A stretch of 48,338 bases of DNA from a virus: IMG/VR virus record IMGVR_UViG_3300030328_000346, positions 1 to 48,338 of that record; one strand, written 5' to 3'. How positions within the stretch are numbered: position 1 is the first letter of the stretch; each line of letters begins with the position of its first letter. The position numbers and the translations under genes are program-made. This document shows positions 37,801 to 45,880 of this stretch, piece by piece. The notes beneath the pieces were generated by a model. That model made no database searches. It saw only the letters and a program-made list of their open reading frames with translations, and was not told the DNA's origin.

Positions 37801-40800
37801 CGAACCCAATTAGTACCTGCTGCTGCCATAGTCATCAACAAGCCTGTACCTAAAACTTTACCTCCCCCACGAATAGGATTTCTAGCTGCTTGGCCGTAAA
37901 AGTTTTTAAGAACAGTATTACTAAAAGCAGTCGGGTATCCCATAAACTGTAACAGCACAGTACCCATAGGTGTTTGTTGTACATGAGGTCTAATAGATGC
38001 TGCTTTAGAAGGATCTAGAATTACTTCATTAGTAAAACGTGCAGCGCCTCCCATAACATTAGTTTCGTAAAAATCATTCCATTGCCTTAAACCATTTACT
38101 ATATTATCAGTATATTTATTAGCTCCAGCTTTTTCCCACTGCAAACCTGTTTTAATGTCTACACCTAAATCTAATAACTCTTGAGTTAATCTAGAAAATT
38201 CTTTATTTTTAGATAATGCATCAGCGTTTCCGTTTTTGCTTATTTCAATATCTTTTAATTTATTCATCTTTCTAAGATACTGAGTAATTAAATCTTTACC
38301 CATTGTAAAAGATGCAAGCTGAACAGTACGTGTCCATTGCTCTAGTAAATTTAATCTAAAGAAACCTCTTTGCCATTTTTTAGCTGTAGCACTTTGAATA
38401 CCTTCTCCAGCCAAGCCATCAATACGTTGAGCTACTGCTTGATTAATTCCTAAAAATACTCTGTGCATTTCTGCAAGAGCATCTTCTTTACTTAAATTAA
38501 ATCTATCTTGAAGCTCTCTAACTGTACTTTGACTTTGTTTTTGTACGGAATACTTAACAGTTTGAGCTACACCTTTTGCCCATGTAGCTGTATTTACGCG
38601 AGTTAAAGGAATAAAAATTTCTGTTAAACTAGATAATGTAGCTAAAGGTAAGTGAGCTAATTGTTGTGTAATTTTGATAGTATCTGGAACAACACTTAAA
38701 CCATTCATTCCAAAGTTTTGATTATCTAAACCAGTAGTAAAATTATAAAGCCTTGCTAACTCTTCTTTATCATTATTAGTAAGAGTAATACCTTTTGTTT
38801 TAAGTTGTGACTCAATACCTCTAACATATTTTTCATTAAATTCATTTATATTTTTACCAAGAGTTTTACTTCGTGCATATAATCTAGAACTTTGCGTAAA
38901 GTAATCACGCATTAAACTGTCAAAGTCATGGTCTATAAACTTTTCAATTTCTAGATCATCAAGTAAAAATAATTTTCTAGGACTAAAAGATGATGGAGCT
39001 ACAGTACCTAAAGTTTCAATATCAAGTGTATTAACTTGATTTCTTTTACTAAGCATATCATCAATAATATTATTAGCTACTTCATATTTAGCTCTGCGTA
39101 AATCAGGAGTATCTGGTAAGGTTTTAGCAATTTCTTTTTTAGCTTTTTCGTTTATTGCAAAAATTCTTCCTAATTCAAAATTTATCGTTCTTGAATCTCT
39201 CATCAAGCCTTCAACAGAAATATCTTGATTATACTCTCTGTTTATTTTATCTATAAAATCAGTCACATCTTCAATGCGTTGATTTTGTAAATTATCTAGC
39301 ATTTCTTCAAATGTATCTGAAAGATTAGTTTTTCGTATATATGCTTCTTTTTCAGGGCCTTCAGGCAATAAACTAATAACTTTAACATCAGAAATAGAAA
39401 CAGCATCACTGTTTACCATAATGTCTGCAAGTTCTTTTCTATTTTCCTGAACTTCACTCCATTTCCAACGGCGAGTAAGCCAATCATTAGGCCCAGCATT
39501 TAAAGGCTGTCTAAAAATTCCTACTTGTTTACCATCCTTTAAAACATTTCTAGCTAATCCTTTTACTTTATTAGCTATCTTACGATGAGTTTCAGTTGCT
39601 TCAGGAACTTTTGTTGCCCATTCATTGCTTTTAACACGCATAAGTTTATCCATAATAAACTCATCTTCTTTATTCATTTTGCCTCTAATTAATAAAGGGC
39701 GTATTAAATCTTCATATTGTTGAAGATACTTTCCTTGATAGTTATTTAGTACTTCATTGTATGATTGATTTAATTGAGCAGCTCCAGGCCCTTTAAATTT
39801 AAAAGTATCGTAACGAACAGTAGTTAATAACTCTTGAAAAAGTTCTGAATTTTTTGCTAAAGTTAAAAATCTAGTCACAGGCTTACCAACTGTTTTAGAA
39901 ATAACAGTATCTTTTAGTTTAGAAGCTTTAAAACCTAAACTATTTTCATCAACAAATGTTTCATCTGAAAACTTAGTTAAATTTTGTCGTGCTTCTTGAG
40001 AAAATGCAGTAGATGCTTTGCTAAGTCCTGCACCTAATCCACCACCTAAAGCTGCACCAATTAATGTAGAACCTGCTAAATCGTATAAATTTAAACCATC
40101 TCGTATATCTATACCATCTATAGACTCTCTTTCTTGACGAAGATAGTCATCCATGCCTGTCCATATAGCACCTTCAGCAGCACCTAAAACAGCAGTATTT
40201 TTTACTTTATCTTTATAATACTGTCTAACTGCTTCTTGTCTTAGACGTTTGCCTTGAGACATAGTAGCTTTCCAATCTATTTGATTAGATGGGTCAAGTT
40301 TAGTAAGACGTTCCTTTTTAACTACACCAAGTAAAGGTTTTTCTTGTTTAAAAGTATTTCCTACTTTTTTCAATCCTAACTTAGCTGCTTGAGCTAAACC
40401 TTTATTAGCAAACAAACCCGCAGTACTTGCTCCAGCAGTAAATGGAGCAGCAATAAGTGCTGCAAGTGTCAAAGGATCTGTAGCTAAATCTACTGTAGCG
40501 TCTTTAGCAAAGTTTAAATATTGGCTAAACCCACCCATATCAGCATTGTCAAATCGTTGACGCAAATACTTATAATCTTTCTTTTGTTGATCTGTAAAAC
40601 TTGGAATATCTACAAAACTACGCTTTGCACTAGAACCTAAATTCCATTCTTCATCACGAAGATACTCATATACATCTTCTACTTGCTGATCGTTTTCACC
40701 TATACTAGATAAAAATCTTTCAGACACAGCAATATATTCTTCATCTTCTTCTAAAGAATCTAAAGTATCTTTTGCAAGACTTTTAATTTTAGGAGGAGTG

Positions 40801-40838
40801 TAAGCTACCCTAAAATTTTTACGTTCGTTATAACTCAT
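34848..40838 (-). CDS. Giant internal virion/DNA-ejection protein (1996 aa)
   Basis: The largest protein, comparable to T7 gp16 (1318) but longer. Residues ~110-175 contain a hydrophobic stretch (LAALIAAPFTAGASTAGLFA) that may insert in membrane, and ~255-275 another Gly-rich one. The middle has 'GTVLLQFMGYPTAFSNTVLK' and 'GKVLGTGLLMTMAAAGTNWV', a pattern shared by marine podoviral ejection proteins. From ~1150 on it changes character: 'LLKKAGYDSIQFNPKQQQP' (~1380) resembles ART-like or polyvalent-protein modules, and 'WENFILRREYAKDKYS' (~1639) looks like a decayed HExxH. The C-terminus is very basic (KPKKRRKIAAKARSLKQPKQ). No lytic transglycosylase motif is recognised. Confidence 0.75.
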   Translation of the reverse strand: MSYNERKNFRVAYTPPKIKSLAKDTLDSLEEDEEYIAVSERFLSSIGENDQQVEDVYEYLRDEEWNLGSSAKRSFVDIPSFTDQQKKDYKYLRQRFDNADMGGFSQYLNFAKDATVDLATDPLTLAALIAAPFTAGASTAGLFANKGLAQAAKLGLKKVGNTFKQEKPLLGVVKKERLTKLDPSNQIDWKATMSQGKRLRQEAVRQYYKDKVKNTAVLGAAEGAIWTGMDDYLRQERESIDGIDIRDGLNLYDLAGSTLIGAALGGGLGAGLSKASTAFSQEARQNLTKFSDETFVDENSLGFKASKLKDTVISKTVGKPVTRFLTLAKNSELFQELLTTVRYDTFKFKGPGAAQLNQSYNEVLNNYQGKYLQQYEDLIRPLLIRGKMNKEDEFIMDKLMRVKSNEWATKVPEATETHRKIANKVKGLARNVLKDGKQVGIFRQPLNAGPNDWLTRRWKWSEVQENRKELADIMVNSDAVSISDVKVISLLPEGPEKEAYIRKTNLSDTFEEMLDNLQNQRIEDVTDFIDKINREYNQDISVEGLMRDSRTINFELGRIFAINEKAKKEIAKTLPDTPDLRRAKYEVANNIIDDMLSKRNQVNTLDIETLGTVAPSSFSPRKLFLLDDLEIEKFIDHDFDSLMRDYFTQSSRLYARSKTLGKNINEFNEKYVRGIESQLKTKGITLTNNDKEELARLYNFTTGLDNQNFGMNGLSVVPDTIKITQQLAHLPLATLSSLTEIFIPLTRVNTATWAKGVAQTVKYSVQKQSQSTVRELQDRFNLSKEDALAEMHRVFLGINQAVAQRIDGLAGEGIQSATAKKWQRGFFRLNLLEQWTRTVQLASFTMGKDLITQYLRKMNKLKDIEISKNGNADALSKNKEFSRLTQELLDLGVDIKTGLQWEKAGANKYTDNIVNGLRQWNDFYETNVMGGAARFTNEVILDPSKAASIRPHVQQTPMGTVLLQFMGYPTAFSNTVLKNFYGQAARNPIRGGGKVLGTGLLMTMAAAGTNWVRNGGSFKDSSGKEQDAGEIAFEAVSRWGGFGYGEYVKNARENAEIGGGALGSVTKAVTGPIVGDVIDAILYRKGPGEFIATNTPGYSLYRALPSVMEKGSFKEDVKEIGKSFDRAIGYKPPLREQSYQAYLQRPRRDYLEQVKPYAEGGEVFSNVPRASVNPSSRIDRMTGMPYEDQAGDIIDNRTKFSKGRLVKALREMYSSTGDAPDTRLIDPTQENKFELDDFVTYESIPTQDRKQAELLKSLNIQESAVKDDVYLVKNKTGWMVAQTQPPQDILRSSKGTIRTLNPFIYEGELDQEFNPSDLLEDENFMSKLKDPQLLKQLDRLRKERKRILATNIPDIFYADPLDSIAWNAFRTLDKSVTELLKKAGYDSIQFNPKQQQPKDLEKEAVSVTEQTVQQEVPPVRTAFESTGATATTLLEEADKAMPGSRELLAGGVREIEATDILPPERPDLIDSTVTTYSFEGRNQPLLASEIQPNKSWFLLDDTMFMEDSTSHVLSNEAYVDFNYKLNEGIRKKFIDENKIGPNTSTRALAQEISNGPFHMVTALIPKINDPVSEIKEYEEAFSIVYDSLPKGQSGVSYLDKQEGIIYIDPAIMEQQFTEKTWTSSLPEEAIKTREEWENFILRREYAKDKYSRVLDQQEDNYVKKLDRVGLGIPDTYPSKTMSSIPATERSLAVLKSELNLKDPFQNKLYEDFKKQFDASLLVPNRQVPVPLHFLVEVIPGQSSKYLNGEAGRLLTASEMAAFIQGREATHPVEALYHPINNNIRHPNAKAFASMAPSLLDQEQNKQAAQEFLNKVVITEEQPYTISAFEKFETRNQMNIAREIEPDKSEGIVGYRESKDLEDYDPKQDQIKRGKGGVRYMRTPSGDILVEYDKDTKRFEPILSNPLDNRSFIYYSPDKDMSAFKPKKRRKIAAKARSLKQPKQRSILAPPEKFPRKTQITEDVRNTVAYKGASEEARKRIDDQLNELARRQEQGTL

Positions 40839-40855
40839 TAATTACTCAATATACC

Positions 40856-43800
40856 TTATAGTTGAGATAGAAAAGATGTAGGTTGAGAAGGAGCAGATAA
40901 TCCTACAGCCAATCTGCGATAAAGAGCAGTTTGCTTGTCGTAGCTATCATCCTCAACAAACTCCATATACCCATAGTACTGTCTAACTTTATCGTTAACA
41001 GTTATATTTTCTTCAGGTTTAAGAGAAATATCTCTATCGTTTTGTTCTCCAAAAATAGATTGAAGCTTCAAAAACTCTATTGCATTCTCTATTTCATCTT
41101 CTTCAGTTAAAACAGGCAATGCTCTTGCTTTTCTCATTTGCCTCTGGAACTCTTGTTCTTTTTGAGCTTTAGTCATATCAGACACAATATTTTTATATTG
41201 TTCTACTTCATCCATTCTAGAATCTATTTTATTTTTAATAGATGAAATACTTTCTTTTGTCCTTTCACTTGCATCAGCCATTTGAGTCAATCTATCTGGA
41301 GAATACCTTCCGTCAGCCTTCATGCTATATAAAACGGAATGGTACAATGGGTCTAATTTATAAGTACTACTTTTTCTACCTTCATTATGTTTTTTAATAG
41401 CGTCGTGGTAAGCAAAAATACCTTCAATAAATGTTAAAGCTTGTGGATCACTCCTCTGTCTTCTAAACCTATCTTGTAAAAAACTTACTGGGTCTGCTGT
41501 GTCTACCTCAACAGTTTTGTCGCCTACAGAAACTTTTATGGTTCCTTTATTTGCAAAAAGATCTTGTTCTCTTTCTCTTTGTCTATCTACATACCTAGAA
41601 ACAGAAGTGCCTGATAGTAAGCTCTCTGATTCTTCTTCTTGAACAGGAGAAGCTTCTGCTGAAGGTACTAAAGTATTAATTAGTGTATCTAATCCACTTG
41701 TTTCTGTAGTTTCTTGAGGGCTTGTAGGCTCAGGGGTTACTTTTTTTTTAACTCTATCTTCTTCCATAGTATTTGTAACTTCAGGTTGTTTACTAGTTAC
41801 AAAATCTATAAAACCTTGTTTAACTATTTTAAGCTCTGTTGGATCTTCTATAATTGCATTGTCTACTATTTCTTTTCCTTTGTTTCGATCTTCAGAGTTT
41901 CCTCTTTGTTGAAGATCTCTAGTAAATGTTTTTGCTTGTTCTGAAGTTAATCTATTATAAAAAGGCCCTTTATTTATATCTACTTCACCATATAAAATTT
42001 CAGGATTTTGTTTTGCGTATTTACTGTAATAAAAGTTTTTAACTTCTTGAAAAGTAATTTCAGAAGGGTCTACTATAAATTTATCTCCTACTCTTGTTAT
42101 AGCATTTGAATAAATTAAAAGTTCAGGTAAATTATTTTCAAATAATGAACGAGGAGGAAGATAACCACGAAATACTCCTGGCAACTCTCCTAAAAGATTT
42201 TCACGAGTTGCTTCATATAAATGGTTGCTTATATGTGCTGCTTTAATAATTCCTGTACTATTACGTGATAAAGAAACACTTCCTTTATCTATTCCAGGAG
42301 CAAGACCTAAAGAAGTTAAAAGCGCACTAGAATCTTCTTCTGTTAACTTAGCTTGTTGTACAGCATCTAAAGCAAAAAAACTTTTATCATCTATTGCTAT
42401 TGTTAAACTTGAAGAAAATCTACTAACATAGTCTTGACCTTCAGGACTAGAAGATGTGGGGGCAGCTTTTAAAGGAGAAGCAAATCCTACTAAAGCTCTA
42501 CTTCTAACATCCTCTTCAGGCACATCCATTAAAATATTAAAATAAGTACGATTATCTGAATATTGAACACTTCCTGGAACATTTGGATCAGGATTATAAT
42601 TTCTTGGATCAGCTATATATGCCGCTTTTATAAATGAAGCTTCTGCTTTAACACTATCAAACTCCATTTCTTGTAATGCTTTTTCTTTTAACCTATCAGT
42701 AAACTCATTATTAGGCATATCTGCATATTGCAAAGTAACTGTAGCTATTTCATTTTGATCTAAAACTCTTTGATATTCTTCCCGATCTTCTTCATTTCCA
42801 AACTGTCCGTTTGGGCCTCTTTTAGCATTTAATTCTTTAAGTCTTTCTTTACTACTTGTTTGAACTTCTTTAGCACGAACTATACTTTGTATTTGTGTTT
42901 CATCAGCTAAAGGATGTTCTAAAATTATGTCTAAAGCATTTGAATGTCTTAGTTCTTCTGTATCAATTAACTTTTGTTTTTTTTCATCTGAAAGATTACT
43001 TTGATTAATCCTATTTAATTTTCTTAATTTACTAAGACCTAATTCTATTGTAGTTTGGTTAGGATTAAGATCTCCAAAAGTTAAAAGATTAAAATGACTT
43101 TGTACTTCTTTGGCTGTTGCATCTGGACTATCTGCAAAAAATTGTTCCATGCCTTGACGCATTTTTTCTTTAGTTTGAGGATCAAATACAGCAGTAAACT
43201 CTAATTGTTCAGGAGTTATAAAAGCACCATAGCCTAAATCTGCCATTGTTAAATTAACTTTTAAATCATCTTTAGTACGCGAATCTCTCCAAACACTAAG
43301 AGCTTTATCCATAGCATCAGCAGGTTTAGTCATATAAGTAGATCTAAAAGTATCAATAGCTCCATCACGCATTGTAATTTTGCGTCTAAGTCTTCCATCT
43401 AGTTTAGCAAGTAAACCATAGTCAGCAGCATCAAAATCAATATCCATTGCTTTTAAAGATTCTGCGGCAGCTTGAAATTTATCATAGTTAAAAGATTGAC
43501 CTGTTGCTACATAGTTTGCTTGATCTTTAATTGCTGCCCTATAAAAACTTTCTATATTTTTTTTAGCTTCAGGCTGCAAACCTACATATTTACTTTGTAA
43601 ATTTTTAAAATCATCATAAGAAGTTAGTAACTCTTGCGGAATAGTTTTAAAATTTTCTGTAGTTTCTCTCCAAGCTTGATCCCCAAAAACACGTTGAGCA
43701 ATAGCATAATTGCTATCAGATATTGTATCTGCATTAATTTCAGAGTTATCAAAATTAAAACCTTTACTAGCTAAGTCCCTATATTGCCCTGATGTTTCTT

Positions 43801-44056
43801 TGTACATTTTTGCTTTTTTAGCAGCACCCATATTAAGTTTTGCAAGCTCTAAAGTATTTTCAAAATTAGTTTGATCTATTTCATCTTGAAGTTTTTCAGT
43901 TTGATATTGGTCATAAATACCTACTACACCTTTAATAAGGTTAGGAGCTAATCTTTTTAAATAGCTAGGGTCTTTTCTACTCCCTCGTTTAGCGGCAGCA
44001 AAACTTTTAAGTAAACTATCAACATCAAAATCTCTTATGTCAGGACGAGTAGCCAT
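40856..44056 (-). CDS. Large internal virion protein (1066 aa)
   Basis: A 1066-residue, mostly helical, charged protein starting MATRPDIRDFDVDSLLKSFA. No TM segment or enzyme motif is clear. A low-complexity hinge near residues 760-815 (KKKVTPEPTSPQETTETSGL; NTLVPSAEASPVQEEESESL) separates two halves. The C-terminal half has long coiled-coil helices (SSIKNKIDSRMDEVEQYKNI). By size, order and helical content it occupies the T7 gp15 position next to the gp16-like gene and is probably ejected with DNA. Inference from context. Confidence 0.68.
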   Translation of the reverse strand: MATRPDIRDFDVDSLLKSFAAAKRGSRKDPSYLKRLAPNLIKGVVGIYDQYQTEKLQDEIDQTNFENTLELAKLNMGAAKKAKMYKETSGQYRDLASKGFNFDNSEINADTISDSNYAIAQRVFGDQAWRETTENFKTIPQELLTSYDDFKNLQSKYVGLQPEAKKNIESFYRAAIKDQANYVATGQSFNYDKFQAAAESLKAMDIDFDAADYGLLAKLDGRLRRKITMRDGAIDTFRSTYMTKPADAMDKALSVWRDSRTKDDLKVNLTMADLGYGAFITPEQLEFTAVFDPQTKEKMRQGMEQFFADSPDATAKEVQSHFNLLTFGDLNPNQTTIELGLSKLRKLNRINQSNLSDEKKQKLIDTEELRHSNALDIILEHPLADETQIQSIVRAKEVQTSSKERLKELNAKRGPNGQFGNEEDREEYQRVLDQNEIATVTLQYADMPNNEFTDRLKEKALQEMEFDSVKAEASFIKAAYIADPRNYNPDPNVPGSVQYSDNRTYFNILMDVPEEDVRSRALVGFASPLKAAPTSSSPEGQDYVSRFSSSLTIAIDDKSFFALDAVQQAKLTEEDSSALLTSLGLAPGIDKGSVSLSRNSTGIIKAAHISNHLYEATRENLLGELPGVFRGYLPPRSLFENNLPELLIYSNAITRVGDKFIVDPSEITFQEVKNFYYSKYAKQNPEILYGEVDINKGPFYNRLTSEQAKTFTRDLQQRGNSEDRNKGKEIVDNAIIEDPTELKIVKQGFIDFVTSKQPEVTNTMEEDRVKKKVTPEPTSPQETTETSGLDTLINTLVPSAEASPVQEEESESLLSGTSVSRYVDRQREREQDLFANKGTIKVSVGDKTVEVDTADPVSFLQDRFRRQRSDPQALTFIEGIFAYHDAIKKHNEGRKSSTYKLDPLYHSVLYSMKADGRYSPDRLTQMADASERTKESISSIKNKIDSRMDEVEQYKNIVSDMTKAQKEQEFQRQMRKARALPVLTEEDEIENAIEFLKLQSIFGEQNDRDISLKPEENITVNDKVRQYYGYMEFVEDDSYDKQTALYRRLAVGLSAPSQPTSFLSQL

Positions 44057-44632
44057 TTATCTTTCTCCTAATAAACTAGGCTGTTGTTCTTTTACTTCAG
44101 GTAAAGGAGCCTCTTCTATTTCTTCTAATATTTCTTTAGGAACACTACGAACATCTATGCCGCCTTGTTTTCTTAAACCTCTAAAGTTTACTTCTTCTTT
44201 AAAAGAATTTATAACTTCATTAGTTATTTCTCTTTGTTCTTCTTCATCTAACTCAGAGTTTTCACCTTGATAGATTTCATAGTCTCCAATACCTGCACGT
44301 TCAGCAATAGCCATTAAAATAACCATAGTAGGTTCTGCTAAAAGCAACATCAAATCAGGATTCCATTTGCCCTGTCTGAAACCACTTTCTAATAATATTT
44401 GAGCCATACTTGCAATAGGATATGCTTTACTGTCTAAAACTTCTAATACAGCAGTTAATCTTTGAGAATCACCTATAATACTTTTAAATATGTATTCAAT
44501 AGCTTCATTAACTTTTACAAACTGAGGAGGCCCTTCCCACGGATAAGGTGTGTCCACAGGATTAGTTAAAGATTGTCCTGGAATTGGTTTATTAAAAGGA
44601 TCAACCAGTTGTGTTACTTCTGTATTTATCAT
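44057..44632 (-). CDS. Putative virion protein with PIPGQSLT motif (191 aa)
   Basis: A 191-residue acidic protein. 'DPFNKPIPGQSLTNPVDTPY' followed by PWEGPPQFVKVNEA is a motif I recall from structural proteins of marine myo- and podoviruses. The middle has helices with 'SKAYPIASMAQILLESGFRQ' and 'LMLLLAEPTMVILMAIAERA' (hydrophobic, possibly buried). It stops one base before the 1066-residue gene. Likely a minor virion component. Confidence 0.65.
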   Translation of the reverse strand: MINTEVTQLVDPFNKPIPGQSLTNPVDTPYPWEGPPQFVKVNEAIEYIFKSIIGDSQRLTAVLEVLDSKAYPIASMAQILLESGFRQGKWNPDLMLLLAEPTMVILMAIAERAGIGDYEIYQGENSELDEEEQREITNEVINSFKEEVNFRGLRKQGGIDVRSVPKEILEEIEEAPLPEVKEQQPSLLGER

Positions 44633-44640
44633 ATAAGTTC

Positions 44641-45870
44641 CTAAGATGACATGCTGAAGTAAGGCCCATATACTTGAGAGTATCCTGCATTACTTCTAAT
44701 ACTGTTTAGTGTTTGCATGGGGTTAGATCCAGCAGCTATACTGTTATTAAGTTGTACTGTTTGTGACATTGTAGGTGCAGAAGCTAAACTTTCTGCTGTA
44801 TCTAATTGAGAAGAAGCTATAGAACCTGCATAGATATTAGGTCGACTAGGTGGTTCAGGTGGTTCTTCAGAAGGAGTTAACAAAGAAGCTGTTGTAGCTG
44901 TTGTTCTAGCTACATTAGAAGTTCCTCCAAAACCTGTATACTGTCCTCCTGTTACAGATGTAATATCAGCCTCTAAACCATATTGAATAACATTTCCGGT
45001 TGTATCAAAAAATCCTTCACCTTTATTTATAGCATCTTGTAAAGATACAAATTCTTGTCTAGCATAAGCATTAGAAGGTTGTAAATCATATTTTTTAGCA
45101 AACACATCATATGCTTCACGATTTTCTGTATTTGCTAAATAATCTGCAAAATCTTTACTTCTTTGTTTAGATCTTACAAACATATCTATATCTGAAGAAG
45201 TTACATCTTTGGTTTTACCATAAGTTTCTAATAATTGATTACCATAGATTTCATATCCTGGAAGATCTTTTGCTGTGGAAGTATCTCTATAAAATTCTAA
45301 ACCTTTAGTAGTTGCTTCAGAAACAGTAGGAGACATTACATCTACTTTTCCTGTAGCTGCTGCATCTTGTAATTGTTGTTGCATATTCATGCCAATTCTA
45401 TCTACATCTGCAAGAGTATTAATTTCTGTGCTAATAGTTTTAGGGCCAGCTTCTAAAGCAGCTTGAGTTACAGTATCTGTTACAGCTTCAGTTGTTACTC
45501 CTTTTAAAGCTTCACTTTCTACACTTGTACCTGAAAGTAAAGAAGAAACAGAAGCTGTTTGTTCTGTTGTTCCTAAAGCTTGTGCTGTTGTACTTGCTAC
45601 TTTACCTGCTGCTGCACTACCTGCCGCTGTTGCACCGCTTGCTCCTCCTGCTGCACTACCTGCTGCTGCGGCTTCTCCTCCAGTTGAAACTACTTGTGCT
45701 ACTTTAGGAGCAGTATTTAGTCCTGGTGCTAAAACTTGAAAAAGGCCAAACATTCCAGCAGCCATACTTAGCGTACCAATAACTCTACCAACTTTAGAGT
45801 TAAATACTTTACCAATAGCCTTACCTATATTACTAAGACCTTTACCTATTTTTTTAAACAATGACTTCAT
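44641..45870 (-). CDS. Virion protein with amphipathic, membrane-active-like N-terminus (409 aa)
   Basis: A 409-residue protein. The first ~50 residues (MKSLFKKIGKGLSNIGKAIG, KVFNSKVGRVIGTLSMAAG, then a hydrophobic stretch) are a cationic amphipathic helix plus TM-like segment, similar in style to pore-forming peptides. Residues ~65-105 are Ala/Gly/Ser repeats. The rest is polar with no enzyme motif. A protein like this in the ejection block could open the host membrane for DNA entry, as T7 gp14 does; this is inferred. Confidence 0.62.
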   Translation of the reverse strand: MKSLFKKIGKGLSNIGKAIGKVFNSKVGRVIGTLSMAAGMFGLFQVLAPGLNTAPKVAQVVSTGGEAAAAGSAAGGASGATAAGSAAAGKVASTTAQALGTTEQTASVSSLLSGTSVESEALKGVTTEAVTDTVTQAALEAGPKTISTEINTLADVDRIGMNMQQQLQDAAATGKVDVMSPTVSEATTKGLEFYRDTSTAKDLPGYEIYGNQLLETYGKTKDVTSSDIDMFVRSKQRSKDFADYLANTENREAYDVFAKKYDLQPSNAYARQEFVSLQDAINKGEGFFDTTGNVIQYGLEADITSVTGGQYTGFGGTSNVARTTATTASLLTPSEEPPEPPSRPNIYAGSIASSQLDTAESLASAPTMSQTVQLNNSIAAGSNPMQTLNSIRSNAGYSQVYGPYFSMSS

Positions 45871-45880
45871 AATATTTCCT

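Noticed and set aside
45492-45707. A 71-codon Leu-rich plus-strand frame
   Set aside because: Antisense of an Ala/Ser/Gly-rich stretch; almost pure Leu product is not credible.
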